Of a stretch of DNA of 7,242 bases, positions 1 to 7,098 are shown piece by piece. Position numbers and translations under genes: made by a program. Positions within the stretch are counted from its first letter, which is position 1, and each line of letters begins with the position of its first letter. The notes beneath the pieces are model-generated. The model did no database searches. It worked only from the letters and a program-made list of their open reading frames with translations, and was not told the origin of the DNA. This DNA comes from Gammaproteobacteria bacterium (lineage in GTDB: Bacteria; Pseudomonadota; Gammaproteobacteria; Xanthomonadales; Rhodanobacteraceae), in assembly GCA_005877675.1 (NCBI GenBank), contig VBNZ01000201.1, positions 3,299 to 10,540 of the forward strand, read 5' to 3'.

Positions 1-1630
1 GCTCGAACTGCGTCGCGACAAGGATGCGAGCGGGCAGGGCTTCGCCTTCGCGATCAACGGCGTGCCGATATTCGCCAAGGGCGCAAACATGATCCCATTC
101 GATGCGTTCCCCGCGCGCGCGACGCTCGCGCAGCAGCGTCGCGTGCTCGCGTCCGCGCGCGATGCGAACATGAACATGATCCGCCTGTGGGGCGGCGGCT
201 ATTACGAGAGCGACGCGTTCTACGATCTCGCCGATGAATTCGGACTCATGCTGTGGCAGGACTTCATGTTCGGCGGCGGCGTCGTGCCCGCTTACGATCC
301 TGCGTTCCGCGCCAGCGCGATCGCAGAGGCGCGCGACAATGTGCGCCGCCTGCGCCGGCATCCGAGCGTCGTGCTGTGGAACGGCAATAACGAGGAGGAG
401 ACGGCGTGGTGGGCTTGGGGTTACAGCAAATCCCTCACGCTGGCCGACTCGGCGTTTGCGCAGAACGTCTGGGATGGCTATGTGCAGCTGTTCGGCCATG
501 ATCTGCGTGATGTGGTCGCGCAGGAAGGCGATGGCGTGCCGTACTGGTCGAGTTCGCCCAGCAACGATCTCGGCGAAGGCGGCGGCGGCGACGACTTCGA
601 CAACGGCGATACGCACTACTGGCATGTGTGGGGCAATCCGGCGCTGCCGCCGGTCGCTTATCTCGATGCGACGCCGCGCTTCATGTCCGAATTCGGCCTG
701 CAGTCCTGGCCGTCGCTACGCACGATCGATACGTTTGCGCAGGCCAAAGAGCAGGGCATCGACACGCCGGTGATCCGCGCGCATCAGAAATTTCTCGCCG
801 GCGCCGGCAATGAACGGCTGATGCTGTACGTCGAACGCGAATACGGCACACCGCGCGATTTCGCCGACTTCGCCTACTTGAGTCAGGTGATGCAGGCCGA
901 GGGCATCGAGCTCGCCGCATTGCATCACCGCGCCTCGCGCCCGCGCACGATGGGCTCGTTGTACTGGCAGCTCAACGACGTGTGGCCGGGCGCGTCGTGG
1001 TCGAGCATCGACTATTACGGCCGCTGGAAAGCCTTGCAGTTCCATGCGCGCCGTTTCTTCGCGCCACTCGCGATCGCCGCATTGCGCAAGGAGCGCACGA
1101 CGCAGGTGTCGTTGATCAACGATCGCACGACATCCGTTGCTGCGGCCTGGCACCTGCGCGTGCTCGACTTCGACGGCAAGCTGCTGCGCGAGGAGCGCAA
1201 GGAAACTACGCTCGCGCCATTGAGCGCGGCACAGGTCGGCGCGTTCACCGATGCAGATTTGCTGCGCGGTGCCGATCCGCGGCGTACGCTTGCCGTGTTC
1301 GAGCTCAGTGCCGATGGTCAGGTCGTGTCGCGCAGCGAGGTCTATTTCGATGCGGCGAAAAATCTCGCTTGGCGCGATCCCGAATTGAAAGCGCAGCTGC
1401 GTCGCGACGGCGATGGTTATGTGCTGACGCTGCGCGCACAGCATTTCGCGCGCGCGGTCTGGATCGATTTCGGCGCGCTCGATGCCGAGCTGTCGGACAA
1501 CGCGCTGAGCGTGCTCCCCGGCGAAGCTGTAACGCTGCACGTAAGCTCGGCAGCGGGACTCGCGCCCTTGCAACAAGCGCTCGGCCTGCGCTCCCTCGCG
1601 ACACCCAGGCTCACCGTAACATCGCACTAA
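1..1630 (+). CDS. GH2 beta-mannosidase, 5'-truncated by window edge
   Basis: This is the C-terminal 542 residues of a glycoside hydrolase family 2 beta-mannosidase, read in frame from base 2; the start codon lies upstream. The enzyme removes non-reducing beta-linked mannose, such as the core mannose of N-glycans or manno-oligosaccharides. The visible part opens with the barrel entry motif (NGVPIFAKGANMIP, bases 56-97). It then shows WNGNNEE, whose Glu at 392-394 is the expected acid/base, and MSEFGLQSWPS, whose Glu at 689-691 is the expected nucleophile. SLYWQLNDVWPGASWSSIDY near 956-1015 is the typical end of the barrel. About 190 further residues form C-terminal beta-sandwich (Ig-like) domains. 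Family members are usually about 850-890 residues, so roughly 330 N-terminal residues are missing, including any signal peptide; cell location is therefore unknown. The stop is 21 nt before the next start, which suggests an operon. The GTG at 62 is internal and is not the start. Confidence 0.93.
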   Translation, partial: LELRRDKDASGQGFAFAINGVPIFAKGANMIPFDAFPARATLAQQRRVLASARDANMNMIRLWGGGYYESDAFYDLADEFGLMLWQDFMFGGGVVPAYDPAFRASAIAEARDNVRRLRRHPSVVLWNGNNEEETAWWAWGYSKSLTLADSAFAQNVWDGYVQLFGHDLRDVVAQEGDGVPYWSSSPSNDLGEGGGGDDFDNGDTHYWHVWGNPALPPVAYLDATPRFMSEFGLQSWPSLRTIDTFAQAKEQGIDTPVIRAHQKFLAGAGNERLMLYVEREYGTPRDFADFAYLSQVMQAEGIELAALHHRASRPRTMGSLYWQLNDVWPGASWSSIDYYGRWKALQFHARRFFAPLAIAALRKERTTQVSLINDRTTSVAAAWHLRVLDFDGKLLREERKETTLAPLSAAQVGAFTDADLLRGADPRRTLAVFELSADGQVVSRSEVYFDAAKNLAWRDPELKAQLRRDGDGYVLTLRAQHFARAVWIDFGALDAELSDNALSVLPGEAVTLHVSSAAGLAPLQQALGLRSLATPRLTVTSH

Positions 1631-1651
1631 ACCGAATCGAAGAGTCACAGC

Positions 1652-2849
1652 ATGTCCCAGCCTGCATTCCGCAGTTCCGAGTTTCTGCTCGAGCATATCC
1701 GCCACACGATGGCGTTCTACGATCCGCGGGCGCGCGACGAGAGCGGCGGATTTTTTCACTACTTCAAGGATGACGGCACGATCTACGATCACAGCCATCG
1801 TCATCTGGTCAGCAGCACGCGCTTCGTCTTCAACTATGCGATGGCGGCGCGCGAATTCGATCGCGACGATTATCGCGAGCTTGCCGATCATGGCGTGCGT
1901 TACTTGCGCGAGGTGCATCGCGATCCATCGACGGGAGGCTATGCGTGGACGCTGCGCGACCATCGCGCCGAAGATCACATGAATCACTGCTACGGCCTTG
2001 CCTTCGTGCTGCTCGCTTACGCGAGTGCGCGCAAGGCCGGACTCGAAACCGCCGCGTGGATGGATGAGACCTGGAACCTGCTCGAGCAGCGGTACTGGGA
2101 TTCATCCTACGGTTTATACCGCGACGAGGCCGACGCACAATGGCATGTGCGAGGCGATGCTCGCCGCATACGAGGCGAGCGGCGAGACGCGCTACCTCGA
2201 TCGCGCGCGCACGCTGGCCGACAATATGACGCGGCGCCAGGCGGCGAAAGCGAACGGGCTTGTGTGGGAGCATTACGACGAGCACTGGAACGTCGACTGG
2301 AAATATCATCTCGACGATCCCAAGCACCTGTTTCGGCCGTGGGGCTTTCAGCCCGGACATCAGACCGAATGGGCCAAGCTCTTGCTGATCCTTGATCGGT
2401 ACGCGCCGGCCGACTGGTTGCTGCCGACCGCGCAGCATCTGTTCGACGCAGCGCTGACGCATTCGTGGGACGAAAAATTCGGTGGCATGGTCTACGGCTT
2501 TGCGCCGGAAAGTCTGCGTACGACCGCGACGAGCGCAAAACCAGTCGCGGAAGGCCCGACGTATTTCTGCGACGACGATAAATATTTCTGGGTGCAGGCC
2601 GAGTCGCTTGCCGCGGCCGCGCTGCTCGCGGCGCGCAGCGGCGAGAAAAAGTACTGGGACTGGTACGACAAGCTCTGGGGTTATTCGTGGCAGCACTTCG
2701 TCGATCATCGCTATGGCGCGTGGTACCGCATCCTCGACCGCGAGAATCGCAAGTACGGCGACGACAAGAGTCCTGCGGGCAAGACCGACTATCACACGAT
2801 GGGTGCGTGCTACGAGGTGCTCAACGTCGTACGAGGAGATGCGGTATGA
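1652..2849 (+). pseudogene. AGE-superfamily sugar isomerase/epimerase (likely D-mannose isomerase), frameshifted
   Basis: The AGE (N-acylglucosamine 2-epimerase / YihS / mannose isomerase) family has an (alpha/alpha)6 barrel and interconverts free sugars in the cytoplasm. Next to mannosidases, mannose to fructose is the likeliest reaction; a mannobiose or acylglucosamine 2-epimerase is the alternative. The ATG at 1652 has a GAAGAG site at 1639-1644. Residues 1-162 are in one frame and include HLVSSTRF, with the family Arg at 1820-1822, and GLYRDEADA at 2111-2137. From about 2139 the homology continues one frame over (MCEAMLAAYE, RYLDRA, FQPGHQTEW, TDYHTMGACYE) to a TGA at 2847-2849. The two catalytic-type histidines, at 2358-2360 and 2793-2795, are both in the second part. 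At the junction the family's Arg-Gly-x-Asn-x-Asn-Met-His loop is missing, so I infer a deletion of roughly 30-45 nt. The original frame runs to a TGA at 2393-2395, giving a 247-residue product whose last part is not AGE-like. There is no signal peptide. A genuine pseudogene and a sequence error cannot be told apart here. Confidence 0.82.
2833..2838 (+). promoter_or_regulatory. Shine-Dalgarno GAGGAG of the GH47 gene
   Basis: GAGGAG ends 7 nt before the ATG at 2846. It lies inside the last codons of the AGE gene and supports 2846 as the GH47 start over the in-frame upstream start codons that begin at 2687. The start and the preceding stop share the bases ATGA (2846-2849), the usual arrangement for translational coupling. 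Confidence 0.8.
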
Positions 2850-4219
2850 AACTACACCGGATGTTCGTTTCGTTGATGCTGATGGCGTGCGCCTGCGTGT
2901 CGGCGAAGGCGCAGCCGCCGGCGTCGATCGACGCCGCGGCCAGCGCGAAACTCGCCGATGAGGTACGCGAAGAAGTGCGCCATGCCTGGAGCGGCTACAA
3001 GCAGTACGCCTGGGGTCACGACGATCTTGCGCCGCTGAGCAAGCGAGCGCACGACTGGTATGCGCAGTCGCTGCTGATGACGCCAGTCGATGCACTCGAC
3101 ACGCTGATTCTCGCCGGCCTGAAGGACGAAGCAAACGAGGCGCGCGAGCTGATCGTGACGCGGCTGTCGTTCGATCAGGATATCTACGTCAAGCATTTCG
3201 AGATCACGATCCGCCTGCTCGGCGGCCTGTTGTCGGGCTATCAACTTACGCACGATGAACGCCTGCTCAAGCTCGCCGACGATCTTGGTACGCGTCTCTT
3301 GCCTGCATTCGACTCGCCGACCGGTCTGCCCTGGGTCGAGGTCAATCTGCGCAGCGGCAAGACACGTGGCAGCGAAAGCAATCCGGCCGAGTCGGGCACG
3401 CTGCTGCTTGAATACGGTACGCTCGCGCGACTCACCGGCAAGTCGATCTACTACGACAAGGCCAAGCGCGCGCTGGTGGAAACCTATAATCGTCGCGGCA
3501 AGACCGGTCTCGTCGGCGCGAGCTTCGACGTCGTCAGCGGCAAGTGGCTCGACACTGACAGCCATATCGGCGGCGGCATAGATTCTTATTACGAATATCT
3601 GTGGAAATGCTGGAAGCTGTTCGGCGACAAGGATTGTCTCGCGATGTGGCAGACCTCGATCGCCGCGGTCAATCGTCATCTCGCCGATCCGCGCGGTAAT
3701 GAACTCTGGTACCGCCACGCCGATATGCATAGCGGCAAGGCGGGGCAGACCGAGTACGGTTCGCTGCACGCATTCTTCCCCGGATTGCTTGCTTACTCCG
3801 GAGATCTTCCGCGCGCGCGCAAGCTCGAGGAAGCCTCGTTGCGCATGTGGCAGCAGAACGGCATCGAACCCGAGTCGTTCGACTATGCGCAGTTCAAAGT
3901 GCTCGATCCGAGCTACGCGCTACGCCCCGAGATCATCGAATCGGCGTTCTATCTGAACCGCCTCGACGGCGCGCCGCGCTGGCGCACGATAGGCGCACAG
4001 ATGTTTACGGATTTTCGCCGTCACTGCCGCAATGACGTCGGCTACACCGCGCTCAAGAGCGTGATCACGAAGGAACGCAAGGACAGCATGGAGAGTTTCG
4101 TCTTCGCCGAAACGTTCAAGTACTTTTATCTGCTGTTCGCGCCCAAGAACGCGCTCGATCTGGATGCCGTCGTGTTCAACACCGAGGCGCATCCGCTGCG
4201 GCGCGTGGCGACGAAATAA
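2846..4219 (+). CDS. GH47 class I alpha-1,2-mannosidase, exported
   Basis: This is a complete 457-residue GH47 enzyme, an inverting calcium-dependent alpha-1,2-mannosidase of the type that trims high-mannose glycans in eukaryotes; bacterial members such as that of Caulobacter are known but less common. The start at 2846 gives a signal peptide (MKLHRMFVSLMLMACACVSA), probably cut after AKA; the LMAC inside it is a weak lipobox. The whole family signature is present: the WSGYKQYAWGHDDLAPLS and TPVDALDTLILAGL segments, HFEITIRLLGGLL with Glu119, IDSYYEYLW with Asp246, LRPEIIES with Glu362, and a C-terminal VFNTEAHPLR whose Thr446 should bind calcium. These match the catalytic triad of the human ER enzyme (E330, D463, E599) and are very close in position to those recalled for the Caulobacter enzyme. 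It is cotranscribed with the AGE gene and likely acts in the periplasm. I see no lesion. Family confidence is very high; strict alpha-1,2 specificity is inferred from the family. Confidence 0.96.
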   Translation: MKLHRMFVSLMLMACACVSAKAQPPASIDAAASAKLADEVREEVRHAWSGYKQYAWGHDDLAPLSKRAHDWYAQSLLMTPVDALDTLILAGLKDEANEARELIVTRLSFDQDIYVKHFEITIRLLGGLLSGYQLTHDERLLKLADDLGTRLLPAFDSPTGLPWVEVNLRSGKTRGSESNPAESGTLLLEYGTLARLTGKSIYYDKAKRALVETYNRRGKTGLVGASFDVVSGKWLDTDSHIGGGIDSYYEYLWKCWKLFGDKDCLAMWQTSIAAVNRHLADPRGNELWYRHADMHSGKAGQTEYGSLHAFFPGLLAYSGDLPRARKLEEASLRMWQQNGIEPESFDYAQFKVLDPSYALRPEIIESAFYLNRLDGAPRWRTIGAQMFTDFRRHCRNDVGYTALKSVITKERKDSMESFVFAETFKYFYLLFAPKNALDLDAVVFNTEAHPLRRVATK

Positions 4220-4247
4220 GCGGGAACCTCCCGGTGAGAGGTTCCGC
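4220..4247. terminator. Hairpin in convergent gap, possible bidirectional terminator
   Basis: GGAACCTC (4223-4230) and GAGGTTCC (4238-4245) form a perfect 8-bp stem with a 7-nt loop. The stem can be lengthened by GCG/CGC (4220-4222 / 4245-4247) if one G is bulged. It begins immediately after the GH47 stop and is the only structure in the 51-nt gap between the two convergent genes. Neither side has a good T-tract (only TTATTT on the minus-strand side), so a termination role is plausible but weakly supported. Confidence 0.45.
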
Positions 4248-4270
4248 GCCAGCTATTCAAATCGACAGCA

Positions 4271-4600
4271 TCAGCGTTCGAGAATATTGACGCTGGTGAC
4301 GTATTGCGAATCGGCTGTCCATGGCGATGGATTGCCGATGACCAGTTCGACCTGCGCGGTCGCCGGCAACGGATTCATATCGAAGAATCGCGTAGGCACG
4401 ATTGCGCCAGGACACCAGCTGCGCGGGTTGGCCGTGGTGTTGTTCTGGAAGATGCCGGGATTGCCGCCCGGGCTGTAGATCGCATAATTCTTGCAATCGA
4501 TCGCGTCGGAAAGCTCGCGGGGCGCAGCTGCGTCCCTGCAACTAGGACGGCGCTGCCCTTGGCGTGCTGCTGCGCCGGTGAAGCTACTCCCCGAAAGCTT
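4271..4600 (-). other. Unassigned C-terminal extension of the GH92 protein
   Basis: These are residues 807-915 of the GH92 product. A low-complexity linker rich in Ala, Arg, Gln and Ser (about residues 807-840) leads to a compact-looking segment of about 75 residues. That segment has CKNYAIYSPGG, SWCPGAIVPTRFFDMNP and QVELVIGNPSPWTADSQY and ends in VNILER. Three cysteines lie in the region, two of them in the compact part, where they could form a disulfide in the periplasm. The Gly/Pro/Asn-rich beta-like pattern would suit a small accessory or binding domain, but I do not recognise a family. Third-position GC is lower than in the body of the gene. Confidence 0.5.
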
Positions 4601-7018
4601 TGGAGCCTGCGTGCCCCAGCCTTGCGCCGGTGCAGTCTCAGTCAGCTGGTAACGCAGCGCGGCGCCGTTCTTCAACTGATCCCAGGCCGCCCACGACTGC
4701 GCATGCGCCTTGCCATCGAGCGTCAGCGCTGCGACGTATTGCAGTTTCTTTCCATCGGCGTTGGGCGCGGCGATATCGATCTTCTTGCCGTTTTCGAGCG
4801 TGATGCGGATTTGTGGAAAACGCGGCGTATGCAGCACGAGCTCCCCGGTACCCGGCACGACCGGATACATGCCGATTGCGGAGAACAAGTACCACGCCGA
4901 CATCTCGCCGAGATCGTCATTGCCGGTGACGCCGCCAGGTCCATTGGTAAACAGGGTCTGCGCCGCGCGCAGCACCGCGGCGGTCTTCCAAGGCTCGCCG
5001 ATCAGCGTGTACATCCACGGTGCGTGCAGATCGGGCTCGTTGTTCGGGTTGTAGCGGAACTGGCTGTAGTAGTCGTAAGTGCCCGACACCCAATCTTTGT
5101 GCGCAGCCCTCGCCGGGTCCGCGAGGACCGCATCGTAGGCAAAGAACGCATCGAGCCGTGCTGCGGTTTTGTCCTTGCCGCCGCTCGCTTCGATCAGGCC
5201 CGGCACGTCCTGTTGCGTGAGCCACTGATACTGCCACGCGGTGCCCTCGTGGAAGCCGCGATCGGAGCGCGGATCGTATGCGCCCCGTGGCGGCGCGTAC
5301 CAACTGCCGTCCGCGTCCTTCGGCCGCGGGAATCCTTTGAAGCCGGTTTCCTTGTCGACCACGCTTGCATCCCACAGATTGCGCCAGCTGCGCCCGCGCT
5401 GCTGCAGCGTCGCGGCGTCGCCCGTCTCGCCGAGCGCAGCCGCCATCTGCGACAGCGCGCAGTCGCCGAGCGCATACTCGAACGTGGCCGAGCCGCCGTG
5501 ATGCGGATCGACATCCATCCCGCGCGACGGATAGGCAAGGTCGTATTGCACATAACCTTTGGCGAGATAATTCGCGTTGCCCGTGCGGCCGCCCGACATC
5601 GATCGCATCGGCGCAACGTCGAATGCATTCTGGCGCAGCGCTGCGTAGGCTTCCTTCTCACGCCCAGCGAGTGCACCGTAGCGCCACAGGTCTACAAGAA
5701 ATGGCGTGACTGGATCGCCGCTCATGACGTTGGCGTCGAAGTTCGCGTAACCCCAGCGCGGCAGCCAGCCGCCGTCATGCGCGATCGCGAGCAGCGTGCG
5801 CGCGATGTCGCGCGCACGCGCGGGACGCAGCATCGCGAGCAACGGATTCTGCGAACGATAGGTGTCCCATAGCGAGAAATACTCGTAATAGGTCCAGCCG
5901 TCGACGCTATGAATTTGATCGTCGTAGCCGCGATAGCGGCCATCGGCATCGTTGCCGGTCAGAGGCTGCAGCAGCGCGTGATAGAGCGAGGTGTAGAACA
6001 CTGCCGCATCGTCCGGCGTGCCTCCCTCGATCTGTATCGATGCGAGTTCCTTGCGCCACGCGTCCTGCGCGCGGCGGCGCATCGAGTCGAAGTCGAGCGC
6101 CTTGCCGTGCACGTAGCCTTCGCTCGCGAGATTCCTGCGCGCGCCTTCCTGATCGACGTGCGAGATCGCACTGAGCACGGTCACGCTGCGGCCCTGGGCG
6201 AGATCGAAACTCAGCCACGCGCCGGCGGGGATCGTCTCGCCTTCCATCGTGCTGCGCGCGCCGGGCATGCCGCCGTTGCGACCGAACGTACCGAAGGCCT
6301 TGAATGGGCGATCGAACTCGAGGCGGAACCAGGTCGTGTACTGGCGCCCGCCGCAAAAACTGTTGACGACCTCGCGCCCTTCGATCGCGCGGTCGCCAAC
6401 GATCGTCAACGCCGCGCCGGCGACCGGATGACGTTCGGTCGCCTGATAGACGTTGACGAGAATATGGCCTTCCTTGGCATCCCGTGAAAATGTATACCGC
6501 TCCGCGCCGGCGCGCGTCAGCGCGGCGGCCTCGGCATCGATGCCGCCATCGCGCGGACCGGAGTCGGGCGTCAGATGCACCTTGTAATAACCCGCCTGCC
6601 CGACTTCGCCCGTGTGCGCGTAGCTCGATGCGTAGCGTTTCTGATCGAAGGCCTTGGGATCGCTCGTATCGAGCGTGCTTTTCGGCCCGATCGTTCCCGC
6701 GAATGGCAGCACCGAAACGAGTCCACCCTGACCCCAGCAGCCGGCGCCGGAAATAAACGAGTGGCCGAAGCCGCGAATCTTCGCATCGTCGTAACGCCAG
6801 CCGGCGTAATGATCGCCGATCGGCGAGACTTGGACCATGCCGAACGGTGCCGATGCGCCCGGAAACGTGTTGCCTTCATCCTTGGTGCCGATGAACGTGT
6901 TGACCGTGGCGGCAAGATCGCCTGCCGCGTGTGCGGCCACGCATGGTATGAGCGTGCCGGCCGCGACGCCGGTGAGGAAAATCGTGCGCAGCTTCAATCT
7001 GATGTTCATGATCTGCAT
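4271..7018 (-). CDS. GH92 alpha-mannosidase, exported, with C-terminal extension
   Basis: This 915-residue protein belongs to the GH92 family of inverting, calcium-dependent exo-alpha-mannosidases. The ATG at 7018 is chosen because it directly precedes a signal peptide (RLKLRTIFLTGVAAGT core, cut near AHA-AGD); the ATG at 7009 is equally possible. No clear Shine-Dalgarno is seen. The N-terminal beta-sandwich begins with VNTFIGT, then GNTFPGASAPFGMVQVSP and GFGHSFISGAGC. The (alpha/alpha)6 catalytic domain carries the family motifs FHEGTAWQYQW (Glu591), NNEPDLHAPWMY (Glu661) and GNDDLGEMSAWYLFSAIGMY (Asp701, Asp702), which supply the acid, base and calcium-site residues. The NEPDLH form differs from the GNEP(S/C)HH I recall in Bacteroides alpha-1,2 enzymes, so linkage specificity is open. 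The usual GH92 fold ends near residue 806 and the last 109 residues are extra. The gene follows a TonB-dependent receptor gene on the same strand, which suggests glycan uptake linked to periplasmic cleavage. Confidence 0.95.
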   Translation of the reverse strand: MQIMNIRLKLRTIFLTGVAAGTLIPCVAAHAAGDLAATVNTFIGTKDEGNTFPGASAPFGMVQVSPIGDHYAGWRYDDAKIRGFGHSFISGAGCWGQGGLVSVLPFAGTIGPKSTLDTSDPKAFDQKRYASSYAHTGEVGQAGYYKVHLTPDSGPRDGGIDAEAAALTRAGAERYTFSRDAKEGHILVNVYQATERHPVAGAALTIVGDRAIEGREVVNSFCGGRQYTTWFRLEFDRPFKAFGTFGRNGGMPGARSTMEGETIPAGAWLSFDLAQGRSVTVLSAISHVDQEGARRNLASEGYVHGKALDFDSMRRRAQDAWRKELASIQIEGGTPDDAAVFYTSLYHALLQPLTGNDADGRYRGYDDQIHSVDGWTYYEYFSLWDTYRSQNPLLAMLRPARARDIARTLLAIAHDGGWLPRWGYANFDANVMSGDPVTPFLVDLWRYGALAGREKEAYAALRQNAFDVAPMRSMSGGRTGNANYLAKGYVQYDLAYPSRGMDVDPHHGGSATFEYALGDCALSQMAAALGETGDAATLQQRGRSWRNLWDASVVDKETGFKGFPRPKDADGSWYAPPRGAYDPRSDRGFHEGTAWQYQWLTQQDVPGLIEASGGKDKTAARLDAFFAYDAVLADPARAAHKDWVSGTYDYYSQFRYNPNNEPDLHAPWMYTLIGEPWKTAAVLRAAQTLFTNGPGGVTGNDDLGEMSAWYLFSAIGMYPVVPGTGELVLHTPRFPQIRITLENGKKIDIAAPNADGKKLQYVAALTLDGKAHAQSWAAWDQLKNGAALRYQLTETAPAQGWGTQAPKLSGSSFTGAAARQGQRRPSCRDAAAPRELSDAIDCKNYAIYSPGGNPGIFQNNTTANPRSWCPGAIVPTRFFDMNPLPATAQVELVIGNPSPWTADSQYVTSVNILER

Positions 7019-7039
7019 TGTTGTCGCATTGAGCCGGGG

Positions 7040-7069
7040 AAAAAAAGCCCGGCCAGCCTGGCCGGGCTT
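7040..7069 (-). terminator. Intrinsic terminator of the TonB-dependent receptor gene
   Basis: An 11-bp perfect, GC-rich stem (7059-7069 with 7045-7055, core AGCCCGGCCA/TGGCCGGGCT) with a 3-nt loop is followed on the minus strand by seven consecutive T (7046-7040). This is a textbook rho-independent terminator. It lies 29 nt after the receptor stop codon. Only 21 nt separate the T-tract from the GH92 ATG at 7018. Confidence 0.9.
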
Positions 7070-7098
7070 CGACGACTCTTGAGGGGCGTCGTGAAACG

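Noticed and set aside
62..1630. GTG at 62 as the start of a shorter GH2 protein
   Set aside because: The reading frame is open and homologous upstream to the window edge, so the codon is an internal Val.
716..1987. Long minus-strand open frame (about 420 codons) opposite the GH2 and AGE genes
   Set aside because: It is a GC-rich mirror of genuine coding sequence, has no recognisable protein family, and crosses a gene boundary.
2120..2150. Programmed ribosomal frameshift in the AGE gene
   Set aside because: There is no slippery heptamer or obvious stimulatory structure, and conserved residues are missing at the junction, which a frameshift alone would not explain.
1830..3134. Long minus-strand open frame opposite the AGE and GH47 genes
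   Set aside because: Arg/Ala-rich composition with no motif, and it overlaps two well-supported plus-strand genes.
4304..5872. 522-codon plus-strand open frame opposite GH92
   Set aside because: It is antisense to a strongly supported GH92 gene, and the Arg-rich translation has no family features.
7006..7029. Seven-codon upstream ORF on the minus strand whose stop overlaps the ATG at 7009
   Set aside because: It has no ribosome site, and an ORF this short is expected by chance; no leader-peptide codon bias is seen.
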